Positions 23,494-34,285 of a stretch of DNA of 64,000 bases are shown in pieces. A model generated the notes under the pieces. The model saw nothing but the letters and a program-made list of their open reading frames with translations, had not been told where the DNA came from and ran no database searches. The stretch covers positions 7,853,501-7,917,500 of the forward strand of contig CM066988.1 in the NCBI GenBank assembly GCA_033977485.1. Reading direction: 5' to 3'. The first letter of the stretch is position 1. Every line of letters starts with the position of its first letter. The stretch is from Hydrangea macrophylla (lineage: Eukaryota; Streptophyta; Magnoliopsida; Cornales; Hydrangeaceae). Position numbers and translations under genes: made by a program.

Positions 23494-26400
23494 CTACGTC
23501 GACCCAAAGTTCCTTAGTTTGGCCCTTAGATCCTCCCAAACCTTGTTAGCTCCGGCCCGATCTCGCTTTGCCTTCTCGAGTTTTTATGCCCATACTCTAG
23601 ATATCGGGAGGCTGGTCTGTAACTGATCACTACACTTCTGGGTGTCTCCACCAAGCTGGGCCACCAGTTCGTCAATTTTCACTAAGGCCACATTATTGGT
23701 GACGACTTCGGCTTCACATTGAGCAAGCTGAGCCTTAAGTGCATCGATACATTCTTGCAGCCAAGCGTCTTTGGCTATGCCTTTTGCCCGAGAGGCTTTC
23801 CCAGTTTCAAATTTGGCCTTGGCACCCTAAAAGAACTTCACTGCTTTCTGCCGGGAGCCAAGATGAGTTTCTGTATCGATCTGAACCACCGAGGCCGATC
23901 GGTCTATGAGACGGTAGCTAGGGAGTCTTTCTTGTATCTCCCTTAGAAGGGAATGCTGCCCGTCTAACAGAGCAGGATCGGCCATTAGCGTGCTCAAAGC
24001 TTCGTCAATCTTCGTAGTAAATGGAAGGCCAGGTAAGTCAGAAGCGGCAAGCCCGAGCACAAGTTCTCTGGATCACTGAAGGTATGTGAGGAGATATTAT
24101 CTCAGGTTCGAAGGACCCCAGGTCATATGCTCCAAGGTTAAGGCTGGAAAAGAAATCGTCAAAAGGAATGAATGGCTCCGGACCTATGGGAACGGCCTGT
24201 TCAAAACATGAGGAGTCAAAAGGAGGACAAAGTATTCATGGGTAAACTAAAAAGTCATAGCTATAATACCTGGGTTTGAGAAGGCACTGAGGCTGAGATC
24301 TCTTGATGAATGTCGGGCTCATTGCTCGGTTGAGAGGTGGATGGTTGAGAGGGTTGCTGATTGGATATCGGAGGAGGGGCGATATTGGTCCCTGCCAACT
24401 GTGGAGCCTGAGTCCTCAACCCTGTCCCTGACATTTGGAGCAACAGGACCCTCATGGGCAAATGAAGAGTTGGCCTCAACATGTTCTATTGTTGGCAAAA
24501 GGGCCGACGGCATGCCAGCAGAAGCATCGACTTGACCACATGGGGCTTTAGTTGTGATCGGCACCACTTGCTCAACCTCCTCTCCAACTGTTTCCCTAGT
24601 AAGTTCAGCATCGGGCACATCCTCGCTGCTGGAGGAAAGAACCACCTATTTCGGGGCTGAGCCTTCAGCAGGGTCAACGTTATCCCCGTCTGAAGGAGTG
24701 AGAGGTGGAACTACTCTCAAGGGAAGCACTCTTTCGGCCACTTGTTCAAGATAGGCCGCAGCTTGAGTTAGAGAGGTTGGAAAGTCAGTTGGAAGTTCCT
24801 GAGGCAGGATACTGGAAGGTTGAGCTGTCGGTGGTTGCAATTGGGCCTGCCCGGTCAGCAGTATGTCCTCCTCAGAGCCTTCATCCACAAGCTGGAATTG
24901 AAAGGAGAAGTCATGAGGAAGGGGAAGCAATCAAATAACAGACTTAGGAAGAAGAGAGAAATACCTGAGTGGAGGAGGCCGTGGCTTGTTTTTTCTTTTT
25001 GGCCGGCCCTTGTTCGGGTACTTTCTTGGGTGCTGCCTGTTTAGCCACTTGCTTTTTGTGGGCTACAACGGGTGAAGGGATAGGAATATTGGCTACCGAG
25101 GTCGATGACGTGGATAGTAGTTGTAACAATTCAGCAATAGGGGCCCCGAACATCACGGAAGCCCAATGAGACCACCACTTGTCGAATGCAGTACAAATGA
25201 CTGGTCGGGCTGAGAAGGGAGTGAATTTAAAGGCTGTCTTCAACTTGGCTGATCGCTCTTTGATCTTTCTAACCTGATCATTGTTGACAATCAGGCCTAC
25301 CTCAACCCAATCAACGTTGACGGTTATGGACGGAGGGACGGGAACCAATTGGGTAAGCCCGAATTGACGAGCATAGAGTGGAGCGAAGTAGTATTTGGCC
25401 CCACACTTGTTGTTCACTGATGGGATAGTGGGGCTGAAAATGATATCTCTAGCCGCCAAGTAGCTGGAGAAGATCTCGTTGTAGGTCATTTGAGAGCCCG
25501 GGCCCCAGTTAGAATGGTTGTTGGAAAGTTAAAGGAACGAGGAAAGTTGAAGAGAAAAGAATGGGGTGAAGAGATTAATGGCCCGAGGGGAACACCCTTG
25601 ATAGAAGAAGGTAAAACACTCCTCAAAAGAGTGGGAAGAAGGCGCTACATCCATGAACTGGACGACGGAAATAGAGACATCGGGCATGTGTTGAATGGTT
25701 GGTTGAAACTCCAAGAAATAGGAGTATAGCCAGAGTTGAAGTATCCATATCGGGCTTCCACTTGCACAGAAGCCCGAGTGAACAAAGTCTGTTACACCAC
25801 GGACCAAGTATGCCCAGACAAGGGTAGCCATAGATAAGGATTTCCCCGACGCGAGAGCCAAAGCCAAGGTAGTGTACTCTTTGCTAATGGCTTGGCTGGC
25901 AGAGCAGAAGAGATATTTGTTGAGCCAGTATATCAGGAAAGCGGTGTGTTCGGTGTCGGACACCTCCGTCTCATCCACACCAATGCAAGCAGTAAGGAAG
26001 CCTCCGTAGGCTGTAATCGGTCTATATAAAATGGCCCCGTCTCTGATAGTCTCTTGCTGAGGCTAAGCGAAGCTGGTCGTTCCTACATTGAGCCCAGGGA
26101 AAATTTCTTGCCCGTGAGGCCGAAGACTGAGCAAGTAACTAATGTCCTTGATGGTTGGGGCCATCGGTCCACAGTGGAAGAGGAATCCATTGCAAGATGA
26201 AGACAAAAACAATAGACCAGAGAGTAGAAGAGGTCGGTCTACCTCAATCCTAGCTCGACTGAGCATTATGGTGTCATAGATGCCCGTCGGCCTCCAGATT
26301 TCAGCCTTAGAGGCCGATACTCTTGTAACCCATTTGTCCCAGTTAGCAGCAGGGGTCGGCCAACCTCTAATGGGGTGGGTAGTAGTTTGGACTTTGCCCT

Positions 26401-26676
26401 AATGGGAAGGTACTTGTAGAAACGATTCGTTTTCCACTGGTGGGAAATAAGGATTGAATTCTGCCGGTGGATCACCGTGAAACGTGACGCCAAGACCAGG
26501 TGCCACCAGAGTACCGTCAGGAGAGCTGTAATAGGTAAAAAACACTCAGTAAAAATCTCTAAAGAATAGGTCTTTGCTAGTGTCCTCACCTCTCTACAGT
26601 AGTTTTGTGGTGGTGGAGAGTCCAGAAAAGTCTTTTTGCCTTTGGAAGTGGCTGCTGGAGCAGTTTTAGGGGCCAT
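23494..26676 (-). pseudogene. Antisense plant mobile domain (PMD) gene of Tat-1
   Basis: A spliced gene on the strand opposite gag-pol. ATG at 26676 (MAPKTAPAATSKGKK), first exon to 26590, then a GT-AG intron to 26526. The next exon reads GWPTPAANWDKWV and YDTIMLSR, then APTIKDISYLL. The PMD core follows at 25980-25740 (TEHTAFLIYWLNKYLFCSAS, KEYTTLALALASG), then ARQFGLTQLVPV and a basic Lys/Ala segment at 25050. The 3' part (24060-23494) is helical with heptad-like charged runs (KAQLAQCEAEV) and ends at TAG 23494. PMD proteins occur in plant transposons and in host genes such as MAIL1; their exact biochemistry is not clear. There are stops near 26402, 26054 and in the tail, plus frame changes, so the copy is damaged. 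It is homologous part by part to the Tat-2 gene at 59758-63349. Confidence 0.8.
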
Positions 26677-26813
26677 TTATGTAGCAGAGATGGAAGTTTT
26701 CTTGCCGGATAGAATAGAGGTTCTAGAGAGAGAGGCTCTGGGTGTTTTCTTTTTAGAGAGAAAAAGCAGAAGACGCAAATGAAGTAGGTAAAGAGATTTT
26801 CGAAAAATCTCTA

Positions 26814-26820
26814 CTTTATA
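26814..26820 (-). promoter_or_regulatory. TATA box of the antisense PMD gene in Tat-1
   Basis: TATAAAG on the minus strand, 138 bp upstream of the ATG at 26676, in the 280-bp space between that ATG and the polypurine tract. The Tat-2 gene has a TATATAAAT in the matching space, which supports a real promoter. Confidence 0.6.
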
Positions 26821-26957
26821 CGCGTAGCATTAAATGTGGAGTGTCTGGTGGGATTCTCAATGATCTGAGACTTTCTGCATGGATGACGTGTGGTAAGAGT
26901 TTAGAGTTTAAAATTCAAAATGTCACATCAACCAAGGGAGGGACGTTTGATATGACC

Positions 26958-26970
26958 TTTTGGGGGGCAA
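26958..26970 (+). other. Polypurine tract of Tat-1
   Basis: TTTTGGGGGGCAA directly before the 3' LTR; the Tat-2 copy has TTTTGGGGGCAT at the matching place. This G run primes the plus strand. Confidence 0.8.
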
Positions 26971-26971
26971 T

Positions 26972-28129
26972 TGTTTGCACCCAAAAATTGCCAAAGGTTT
27001 TTGAGCCCGAGTGGCATGAAATTGGACAGGGGGGAGGCTGGCCCAAGGGTTAAAATAGCTTATCGGGCTCGAGAGGACGATGTCACGTGGTCTCTAAAGA
27101 TGGTGAAGATGAATGATGAGCAGTTTAATCGGGCTATAGCCATGATGTGAGCCCGATTGGAAGGTTGGGCATGAATGAGGACCATCGGGCTTAGGAGTAA
27201 CATAACTTAATGGTAGATCAAAGTGGCATGAAGGCCAATCAGACACCGTATAATTAAGGATGGTTGTATGAGTCCGATCGGCCATAGGCATTCGTAAAGA
27301 GGTCATCGGGCATGAAAGACGGTGTTGAAATTGGTTAAGCCCGATTCAGCTGAAAGAAAGTAGTTGACAAGGACGATGGACTAAAAGGGGAAGGCAGTGT
27401 TATTCACAGCTGTCAAGGCAAAGTCATCCCAGATTTTTAGGAAGCAAAATTCCGGTTTGGAAGGTATTTAATCACGTCTAGCTGGATATGGGAGGTTAAT
27501 CCCTAAAATATAGGGATTGGTTCAATCAAGAGTCAAGATAAGGCAAGAGTTGAAGACTGGGAAGGATTCTTTCACAATCAGTCAATCAGCCACGCAGCTT
27601 AGGGCACAAGGAAAAGAGTTCTTTCCTTATCAGAATTCCTAGAGGCCGCTATAAATGGGGAAGCAGGCCACCCAAGCAAAGGACTCCGCGTCATCTCGAA
27701 AAACAGCACACACTGTATTCAAAGCATTCAAAGTGTTCAAATCTTTATGTTTTTCTGCATTCACAGCAAATAGGTTTACCCTCGTTTGTTATTTTCTCTA
27801 CTAGTTTCAATCTTACGAAGAGTCAGAGCCTGTTCTGATTCTGTTCTTCACTTACATGTTATATTTTCCAAACACTTACTAAAATCTGTATTTTATTATT
27901 CGTTTGTGATTTGTTTACCTGGTAAACTCTACACTATTTGGCTTGTGCGCTTCAGTACTGCCAAGGGATTTTTGGTGAGGGTACTTTCCTACTCACCTTA
28001 CACATTGTTTTGATAGAAGTTAGATTCATTAAGCCTTAAGTATCACTCACTCAAGTATTTAGGAAATTAGTTTGCACGATTCGAACCACTGTTGGTTCTG
28101 GCACGCCCGCGTAAAACTACAGGCAAACA
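26972..28129 (+). repeat. 3' LTR of Tat-1
   Basis: 1158 bp, TGTTTGCACCC...GGCAAACA, matching the 5' LTR with scattered substitutions and a 16-bp deletion where it reads TTAATGGTAGATC. TATA box at 27650-27656. The substitutions between the LTRs show that the insertion is not recent. Confidence 0.95.
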
Positions 28130-28134
28130 CTTAG
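28130..28134. other. Right target-site duplication of Tat-1 (CTTAG)
   Basis: An exact repeat of 15003-15007 immediately after the 3' LTR. Confidence 0.95.
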
Positions 28135-28288
28135 CACAGGTCCACAACTTCTTCCGAGATGAAGAAAAGGGTATATACTGATCAGCACTATTGATCTTGA
28201 TCGCCACGATTTCCTCAATAGATTGATGGCATATAGGGCACTTATTTGATTCAAGCCTTAACAATTTCGCTCATTCACTGCACATGCA
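28130..28288 (-). pseudogene. RING-finger E3 ligase gene fragment (MGRN1/LOG2-like C-terminal exon) in CACTA-2
   Basis: On the minus strand, an intron-like TTTTTCAG precedes an exon at 28288 that reads CSE*AKLLRLESNKCPICHQ, then SIEEIVAIKINSAD. CPIC followed by QSIEE..IKIN matches the end of the RING of plant MGRN1-like E3 ubiquitin ligases (LOG2/LUL family). One RING cysteine codon (after CSE) is a TGA stop. Only this last piece of the domain is present. The Tat-1 insertion cuts it at CTTAG; the continuation would be at 15007 and below. It lies inside CACTA-2, which suggests capture of a host exon by that element. Confidence 0.65.
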
Positions 28289-28364
28289 CTGAAAAACACA
28301 ACATTTTCTAGTTTATAGAGAGCAACTATGGTAATAAGACTAGAATGAAATTTGAATCACAATC

Positions 28365-28556
28365 GCACGCACACACACACACACACACACTCTCGCGCGC
28401 ACGCGCGCACACACACACAATCGCACACACATACAGACACAATTGCACACACAAGCATAGACACAATCGCGCACACACACACACACACACACACGCTATC
28501 GAAAGAGAGTGAAAGAGTCGTACCTTTTTCTTTTCTTTTTTTCTTTTTTTTAGGAA

Positions 28557-28591
<35 letters not shown>
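28365..28591. repeat. (CA)n microsatellite block and poly(G) run
   Basis: CA/CG dinucleotide runs at 28365-28495, a pyrimidine stretch, then 33 consecutive G at 28559-28591. ORFs over this block (proline- or glycine-rich on either strand) are composition artefacts. Confidence 0.9.
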
Positions 28592-28592
<1 letters not shown>

Positions 28593-28839
28593 GGGGAGTG
28601 TAAGCCTGCGACGAGGGCAAGTAATGGAGTGATTCCTTGTCTTGTGAACTGATTCTCAGTACTTTTGAGGGAAATTTAATTTTTGGGGAAATTTGGGGGG
28701 AAATTTTGTTATGTGAACTGATTTTTGTTTTGGCAAGGATTTTTTTTTATTTTCATTGCCCAAAGCAAGGTTTATCAAGGAAATTTTTTACTTGCAGAAG
28801 GTATTTTTCTCAAATTTTTTATTTTACACATAACTTTAG

Positions 28840-29227
28840 ATAAGGACAAAACGTTTCCTTGCTGAAACTCGTCTTTAGCAAGAAATGTTAATTTTGTGGC
28901 TAAAAGTAAATTTTAGTGAGGAAACTATTTCTTTGCTAGAACATACTTTTAGAATTTTAGGAAGGAATTGAGCTTTCCTTGCCAAAACAATCATTTTGGC
29001 AAGGAATTTGATATTTCGTTGCCAAATAATTCACTATAGGCAAGGAAAATAAAATTTTGTTGCCAAATACATCACTTTTGCCATGGAAATAACTTTCTTC
29101 ACCAAATGTGTACGTCTTTCAGGTTTTTGGCTAGAAAAAAAAATTCCTTGCTAATACTAGACTTTTAGCAAGTAAATTTATCTTTCCTTGCCATGATTCG
29201 TTGCAAAAACACATATTTGTTGTAGTG
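28840..29227 (-). repeat. CACTA-2 subterminal repeats and terminus
   Basis: Short variants of GGCAAGGAA and TTGCCAAA recur in both orientations every 20-60 bp up to the terminus. On the minus strand the terminus reads CACTACAACAAATATG. Dense subterminal repeats next to a CACTA end are the binding zone for the element's own proteins in this superfamily. The base after the terminus starts AAT, a candidate 3-bp target duplication; its partner is outside the window. Confidence 0.75.
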
Positions 29228-29466
29228 AATGATCTGTGCATTGCTCAAATTCAAGAAGGTTTCATCAAGGGAGATCGGATCAAGCACATTTCACCCAAAT
29301 TTTTTCTTCACACATGAACTTCAAGAGAATTGTGAAATTGAAGTCAAACAAATTCGATCAAGCCATAACCTTGCTTATCTCTTTACGAAGGCATTACCCA
29401 AGTCAGCTTTTTCAGAAATTAGTGTATGGAATTGGCATGCGACATCTCAATCATCAGACCAACTGA
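29228..29466 (+). pseudogene. Copia RNase H, C-terminal fragment
   Basis: Reads across three frames as NDLCIAQIQEGFIKGD, then THELQENCEIEVKQIRSSHN, LFTKALPKSAF and KLVYGIGMRHLN. This is the typical end of copia polyproteins. The frame changes show decay. The upstream part is separated by the CACTA-2 insertion at 29227. Followed by a spacer and the copia LTR. Confidence 0.85.
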
Positions 29467-29744
29467 AGTTTTCTCTAAATGACGGGGAGTGATCATAAAA
29501 GAAGTATCCTAAAGTATGCAATATTTGAATTTTAGGCGCACTATACTCTTTTTCCTTCGATTAGAGTTTTTCCCACAGGGTTTTCTCTTATGAAGGTTTT
29601 AATGAGGCAACATTATGCGCGTCCACCAAGTTCTTGAAGAACTTTGTACCCTTTTTCCTTAGCTTCAATTTTTTCCCACTGGATTTTACTTGGCAAGGTT
29701 TTAATGAGGCAACAATCATTTAATGGTGGGCATCTAAGGGTGAG

Positions 29745-29934
29745 TGTTGTAAATATTACATATTTATTTGTGGCTGTCCACATTTTGTATTAACTTAGGG
29801 ATCTAATTGTAAAGTGATATTTATCTACATACCCCTGCCCTACCCTATAAATAGAGAGCATATCTATCAATAAGAAATGTAACTTTGATTCTTGGTTTAT
29901 ATTATGCTCTCTTTATTCTCTCTCTATTATAACA
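29745..29934 (+). repeat. 3' LTR of the copia element
   Basis: Starts TGTTGTAAATATTACA after an AAGGGTGAG tract. It contains TATAAATA at 29846-29853 and most likely ends at TATTATAACA (29934), whose reverse complement TGTTATAATA mirrors the start. A longer end at 29999 (CCTAACA) is possible. No target duplication can be tested. Confidence 0.65.
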
Positions 29935-31065
29935 AAAGCAAAGTTATTGGCTTTTTAGCTACAAAAATCCTATATCCACACCAAATTCCACACCTAACAC
30001 ATCCACACCATTGATTCCAGTGGGTCTCCTCTCTACATTTTTGGTATTTAATTAGAGTCATTCATCACCTTCTTCTTTTTTTTTCAATCATTTTTACCCT
30101 TTGAGAGTTAGTTATTCATTGTCATATTTAGTTTCTTTAAATTTTTAAATATCATAACTTCCAATTTTTAAACTCGTTTTTCATAAAATTTATATTTTTG
30201 GGATCGTGAAATCAAGATCTTTAAAACAAGATCCATATGTGATACGAAATTATGATGAAAAAAAAAATTCAAATTTCTCAGTTCGTAGCTCAGCATAAAC
30301 AGAGATAATTATTTGTTTAATTTTCAACTTTAGATGGTCATAACTTTCTCGTTTTTAGCCTTGTAGGGTGAATTGATTTTATTTCATTTTCTGAGATCTA
30401 TGCACTGGATTTGAAAATTGTGTAAAAGAAGATAATTTGGAGTCTCAGTTGGAGTTTTAATCTGTTTGAATAAAAAGACCATAACATTACAATTTTTTTT
30501 TCCTTTTTGGGTGATTAATTTTTTTCTCCAATGGTTTCATAGTCCATAATGATCTCATTTTATAGATCTCATTTTTTTTTTTTTTTTCTGATTTCAAAGC
30601 ATCAAAGTTTAGAAAAACAAACTTGTTAAAATTTTCAAATTATCGTAATTTGATATTTTAAGACATAAAAGGTTTTCTTTTTTTTTTAATACCAAAACAG
30701 TTGTAAATGATCTATTGGATTAAACAAAGCATGTGTGTGTGTTTTATATAGGGTGTGTTTGAGGTTAAGTACTTTGGCTGAAGCTCTTAGAAAATGGATA
30801 ATTCTCGGGACACAACTTTCAAACAACTTTCACACAATCTCTTAAAAGATGTGTCTATCTTTCTCCTGTGTCACATAAGGAAGGTTGAATAAAAAGACCA
30901 TAACATTACATAAAAGATGTGTCTGTCTCTCTCCTGTACGTGTCACTTAAATGACTAAAAAATAGAAAACAAATAAAAAAGTAAAAAAGAAGAAATAGAA
31001 AAAAGACACAGAAACAAGTGAATTTAGTCATTTAAGGAAGGTTGACAATTATTTTTGAGTTTAAT
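29935..31065. other. AT-rich intergenic DNA, no gene seen
   Basis: Only short direct repeats are visible. GAATAAAAAGACCATAACAT occurs at about 30468 and 30887, and a segment with AAAGATGTGTCT(A/G)TCT occurs twice between 30843 and 30940. No ORF with domain content. Confidence 0.6.
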
Positions 31066-31522
31066 ACACTTACATCGCCTGTGGTGTGGTCAATTTGCAC
31101 TTGCCCCCCTTGTGGTTTGGACTAAAGTGCAATCGTGACTTTTTTCATCCAAATTAACGGTTTAAACTTGGCAGCCCTAATTTGAAGGATAAAATGACTC
31201 TTTTGCCTTTGAAAGTCATATTAAAAGGAAAATAAGTCATTAATCATTACCACATGACCTATTCCAAGAAAATCCTATAAAATGTCAAAGATTCTTTCTC
31301 ACCCAATTTAAAACCATATGTTTCTCGCTAAACGAATTGAAGTAAGCAATTTTTATTCTTAACACTATTATGAAGATTTGGGGGTAATTTGGTCAGTTTG
31401 GCTAGCTCCATTAACAAATTTTATCGACTGCACTTTAGTCCAAACCTCAAGGGGTATTAGTGTCAAAATTTAAACTGCATGGGGGTAAGTGCAGATCGAC
31501 AAAACTACAGGGGTGTAAGTGT
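31066..31522. mobile_element. MITE with long terminal inverted repeats (Mutator-like)
   Basis: The left arm starts ACACTTACATCGCCTGTGG and contains GGTTTGGACTAAAGTGCA. The reverse complement of the right arm starts ACACTTACACCCCTGTAG and contains the same GGTTTGGACTAAAGTGCA. Arms of about 80 bp or more with no coding sequence suggest a non-autonomous Mutator-like element. No clear target duplication was found, so exact ends may be a few bases off. Confidence 0.7.
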
Positions 31523-32112
31523 ATGTAATCAACTATTTTTTGATAGGACAACAAATATTTAATGAATTTTTTTGATAGGACAAATATTTAAGGGAATTGA
31601 TTTTTGCATTCCAAAAATTATTATATCACATCTAATATATGTAGCACCATATATTTATAAGACAAATAACTTTTACAATGCCAAAATCAATTCCCATATT
31701 TAATGATTCAGTATATATATCCTTCTTTGTTTTGTATGAACTAAGATGATATATCATGCTTTGTGAGCCCAAGTGTATCCGAGCTTTGACTTGGACAGTT
31801 TGAGATAAAGATCATTGCCATGTGGAAAAAAAAGAATATAAAGTACGTCCATTAGTAAATGAATTCAAATCAAACTCAAACTTTGCTGCCGTGGTAGGTA
31901 TCACAATTGGGATTTTCTTTCTTGGGCTACAGCGAAAGGTCTTAAATTCCAACATATCCTAATATAATAAAAATTCAGTATGTGTTTTTCATTACTAATT
32001 AAGTCATTTGCACATATTTCGGTTAAAAATACTCTTTTATAACTTTAAATTATTGTAACTTTTAATCTATAAGTCAATGATTTGTAAACTTTGATATTTT
32101 AGAATCAGAAAA

Positions 32113-32269
32113 GAGTAATGATTGGTGTACATAAAGTGTGCACATAAAGATCTAGGTCACTTATTTTGATGGATCCCATGTATGCAGGTACGGGCTCGAT
32201 CGAAATGAATGACCTAGATCTTTATATGTACACTTTATGTGCAAAATTTATGTGCACATAGCATTACCC
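32113..32269. mobile_element. Small inverted-repeat element (MITE)
   Basis: The outer arms GAGTAATG and CATTACCC are inverted matches. The inner arms contain ACATAAAGATCTAGGTCA and its inverse, with a short loop that includes GATCCCATG. No coding sequence. Superfamily not assigned. Confidence 0.65.
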
Positions 32270-32301
32270 TTTCTATTTTACATGAATCTTATAAAAATAT
32301 A

Positions 32302-32552
32302 CTCTCTTCACCCCATTTTATGTGTCTCCCTTTCTTTCTTGGGATGTCATAAAATTGTTGTCCACTTTTCTAAATTAGTATGCAAATTTTACTTAATTTT
32401 CCAAACCACCCTACCTTGCAATCAACACTAAAACAAAATAAAAAAAGAAAGTGTAATGATTATGGACAATTGTGAAAAGTAGGTGTAGATTCTCTTAGTC
32501 CCCTTAAATAGTTGAATTCCCCAATAGGGACACATAAATGGGACAGAGGGAG
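32302..32552. mobile_element. Stowaway-like MITE with TA target duplication
   Basis: Left end CTCTCTTCACCCCATTTTAT. The reverse complement of the right end is CTCCCTCTGTCCCATTTATG. Both are flanked by TA. The CTCCCTC-type ends with a TA duplication are typical of Tc1/mariner-derived Stowaway MITEs. Confidence 0.75.
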
Positions 32553-33719
32553 TATTTCTTTTGTGTAATTGACATCCATAGACACATAGATCTCAAAAAA
32601 TAAATTAAATAAAAAAAAATCACCCAAATAAGCCATAAAATAAGAAAGTTTGGTCATTTAATTCAATTTTTTTTTTAATATTATCAGCTGTTCAAACAGA
32701 TCAAAGCTTCAAATGATGCTCCATATTTCATATGTTTACATAATTTTCAGGTCTAGTGCGTATATCTCGAAGAAAAAAAAACACATGAAGTCAAAAAACA
32801 AATTCACTCACAAAAGCCGAACATTGAAAGTTATTGCCGTTTAAAATTGACATTTTTTTAATAGACAATTGCCCTTAAATCCCCCATTCATGTACTTTCG
32901 TGGATGGAGGCCACCCAATATTTTTATTTCATACTAGATCCCTAGGATCCTAGTTAACACACCTAATCATGGTTAATGATTTCATTGCCCCCATTTTACC
33001 CTTCTGTATATTCTGGCATATATATATGTAATATATATTTAGTCATTAATTGAAATTTGGGAGTAATAATTGTATTTATTCACCACTATTGCCATGTTTG
33101 TTTGTGTTTTGAATGTTAGAATTATTTCTACCATTTACATCCCTTAACACATGCTGATTGATCATTCATATTGATTACATCATAAAAACTATCAAATTAT
33201 ATGTTTGACTCTTTGATTGTGTGTTCATGCGGATCATTTTTGTTTTTTAATGAGTGCTTTTGGTCTTCTTTCTTCTTATATTTCACAGGATGTCAGACAT
33301 ACCTTATTTGCATACATGTTATTCAATAAACGTTGGCTAATATCACTACCATAGGATTGATTGTTCATCTTCCTTGCAAGAGAAAAAGAAACAAAGAGAT
33401 ACACCAAATACATGTATATCAACATTACACACACATCTCATACCTCTACCTCTCTCTAATTCTACATGGATTTTCTTAAGGCAGTTTTGGATGATCCCCG
33501 GAAAGAGTTGCATTCAACTAGAGGAATCATTTCTGGAGAAAGAGCAAGATTGGTTGGAGTTTTCTATATCAAATAAAGATTGCAAAAGAAGCAATTAGTA
33601 CACTTCGTCCGATCTTGTAATCCAAATAGTTTCAAGGTTGTTGTTTTTTTTTTTTTTTTTGAAGTTGGTGATGATGGTGGTTAACAGTGGTTGTGAGTGC
33701 TAGGAATAGGATGCAATGG

Positions 33720-33721
<2 letters not shown>
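32553..33721. other. Intergenic DNA; one short unassigned ORF
   Basis: Mostly AT-rich with no recognisable element. A 36-codon ORF at 33466-33576 (+), starting MDFLKAVLDDPRKEL, follows a CT-rich, leader-like stretch. It could be a remnant first exon, but I recognise no family and would not call it a gene. Confidence 0.4.

Positions 33722-33776
<55 letters not shown>
33722..33776. repeat. (CT)n microsatellite
   Basis: An uninterrupted CT run just before the minisatellite that starts at 33781. Confidence 0.95.
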
Positions 33777-33777
<1 letters not shown>

Positions 33778-33780
33778 TTT

Positions 33781-34230
33781 CAAAACATGTTGTGAGATTC
33801 ACAAATTATGTTGTGAATCTCTCTTCCATTTTCATTTTCAGAACATGTTGTGAAAATTCACAAATCATGTTGTGACTCTCTCTTCGATTTTCGTTCTCCA
33901 GAACATATTGTGAAATTCACAAATTATGTTGTGACTCTGTCTCCTTCATTTTCCTTTTCCAGAACAAGTTGTGAAATTCACAAATCATGCTGGGACACTC
34001 ACTTCCATTCCCATTTTTTTCCAAATCATGTTGTGAAATTCACAAATCATGTTGTGACTCTTCCATTCCCATTTTTCCAAATCATGTTGTGAAATTCACA
34101 AATCATGTTGTGACTCTGTCTCTTTCATTTTCCTGTTCCAGAACAAGTTGTGAAATTCACAAATCATGCTGAGACTCTCTCTTCCATTCCCATTTTTTCC
34201 AAATCATGTTGTGAAATTCACAAATCATGT

Positions 34231-34285
<55 letters not shown>

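Larger units (their letters stand above)
15008..28129 (+). mobile_element. Tat-1: complete Ty3/gypsy Tat-lineage retrotransposon with an antisense PMD gene
   Basis: A 13.1-kb element with two LTRs, a CTTAG target duplication, a primer-binding site, gag, protease, RT, RNase H, a second archaeal-type RNase H, integrase, an opposite-strand gene, and a polypurine tract. Two RNase H domains and a long 3' region between integrase and the 3' LTR are hallmarks of the Tat/Ogre lineage. The gag-pol region is full of stops and frameshifts, so the copy is not autonomous. It interrupts a RING-finger gene fragment carried by CACTA-2. Confidence 0.95.
6722..29227 (-). mobile_element. CACTA-2 element (En/Spm type), invaded by later insertions
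   Basis: A minus-strand CACTA element. Its terminus at 29227 reads CACTACAACAAATATG on the minus strand and is preceded by a subterminal zone rich in short TTGCCAA/CCTTGC repeats. TNP2 coding sequence lies at 6989-10655 in the same orientation. Nested inside are a solo LTR (11753-14792) and Tat-1 (15008-28129). The other CACTA terminus was not found; the chromovirus abuts at 6721, so that end probably lies beyond it, outside the window. After 29227 come AAT and copia RNase H sequence, so the element inserted into a copia retrotransposon. Treating this whole span as one element is an inference. Confidence 0.65.

Noticed and set aside
28352..28620. His/Thr-rich and Pro-rich ORFs
   Set aside because: Simple-sequence translation of CA and G runs.
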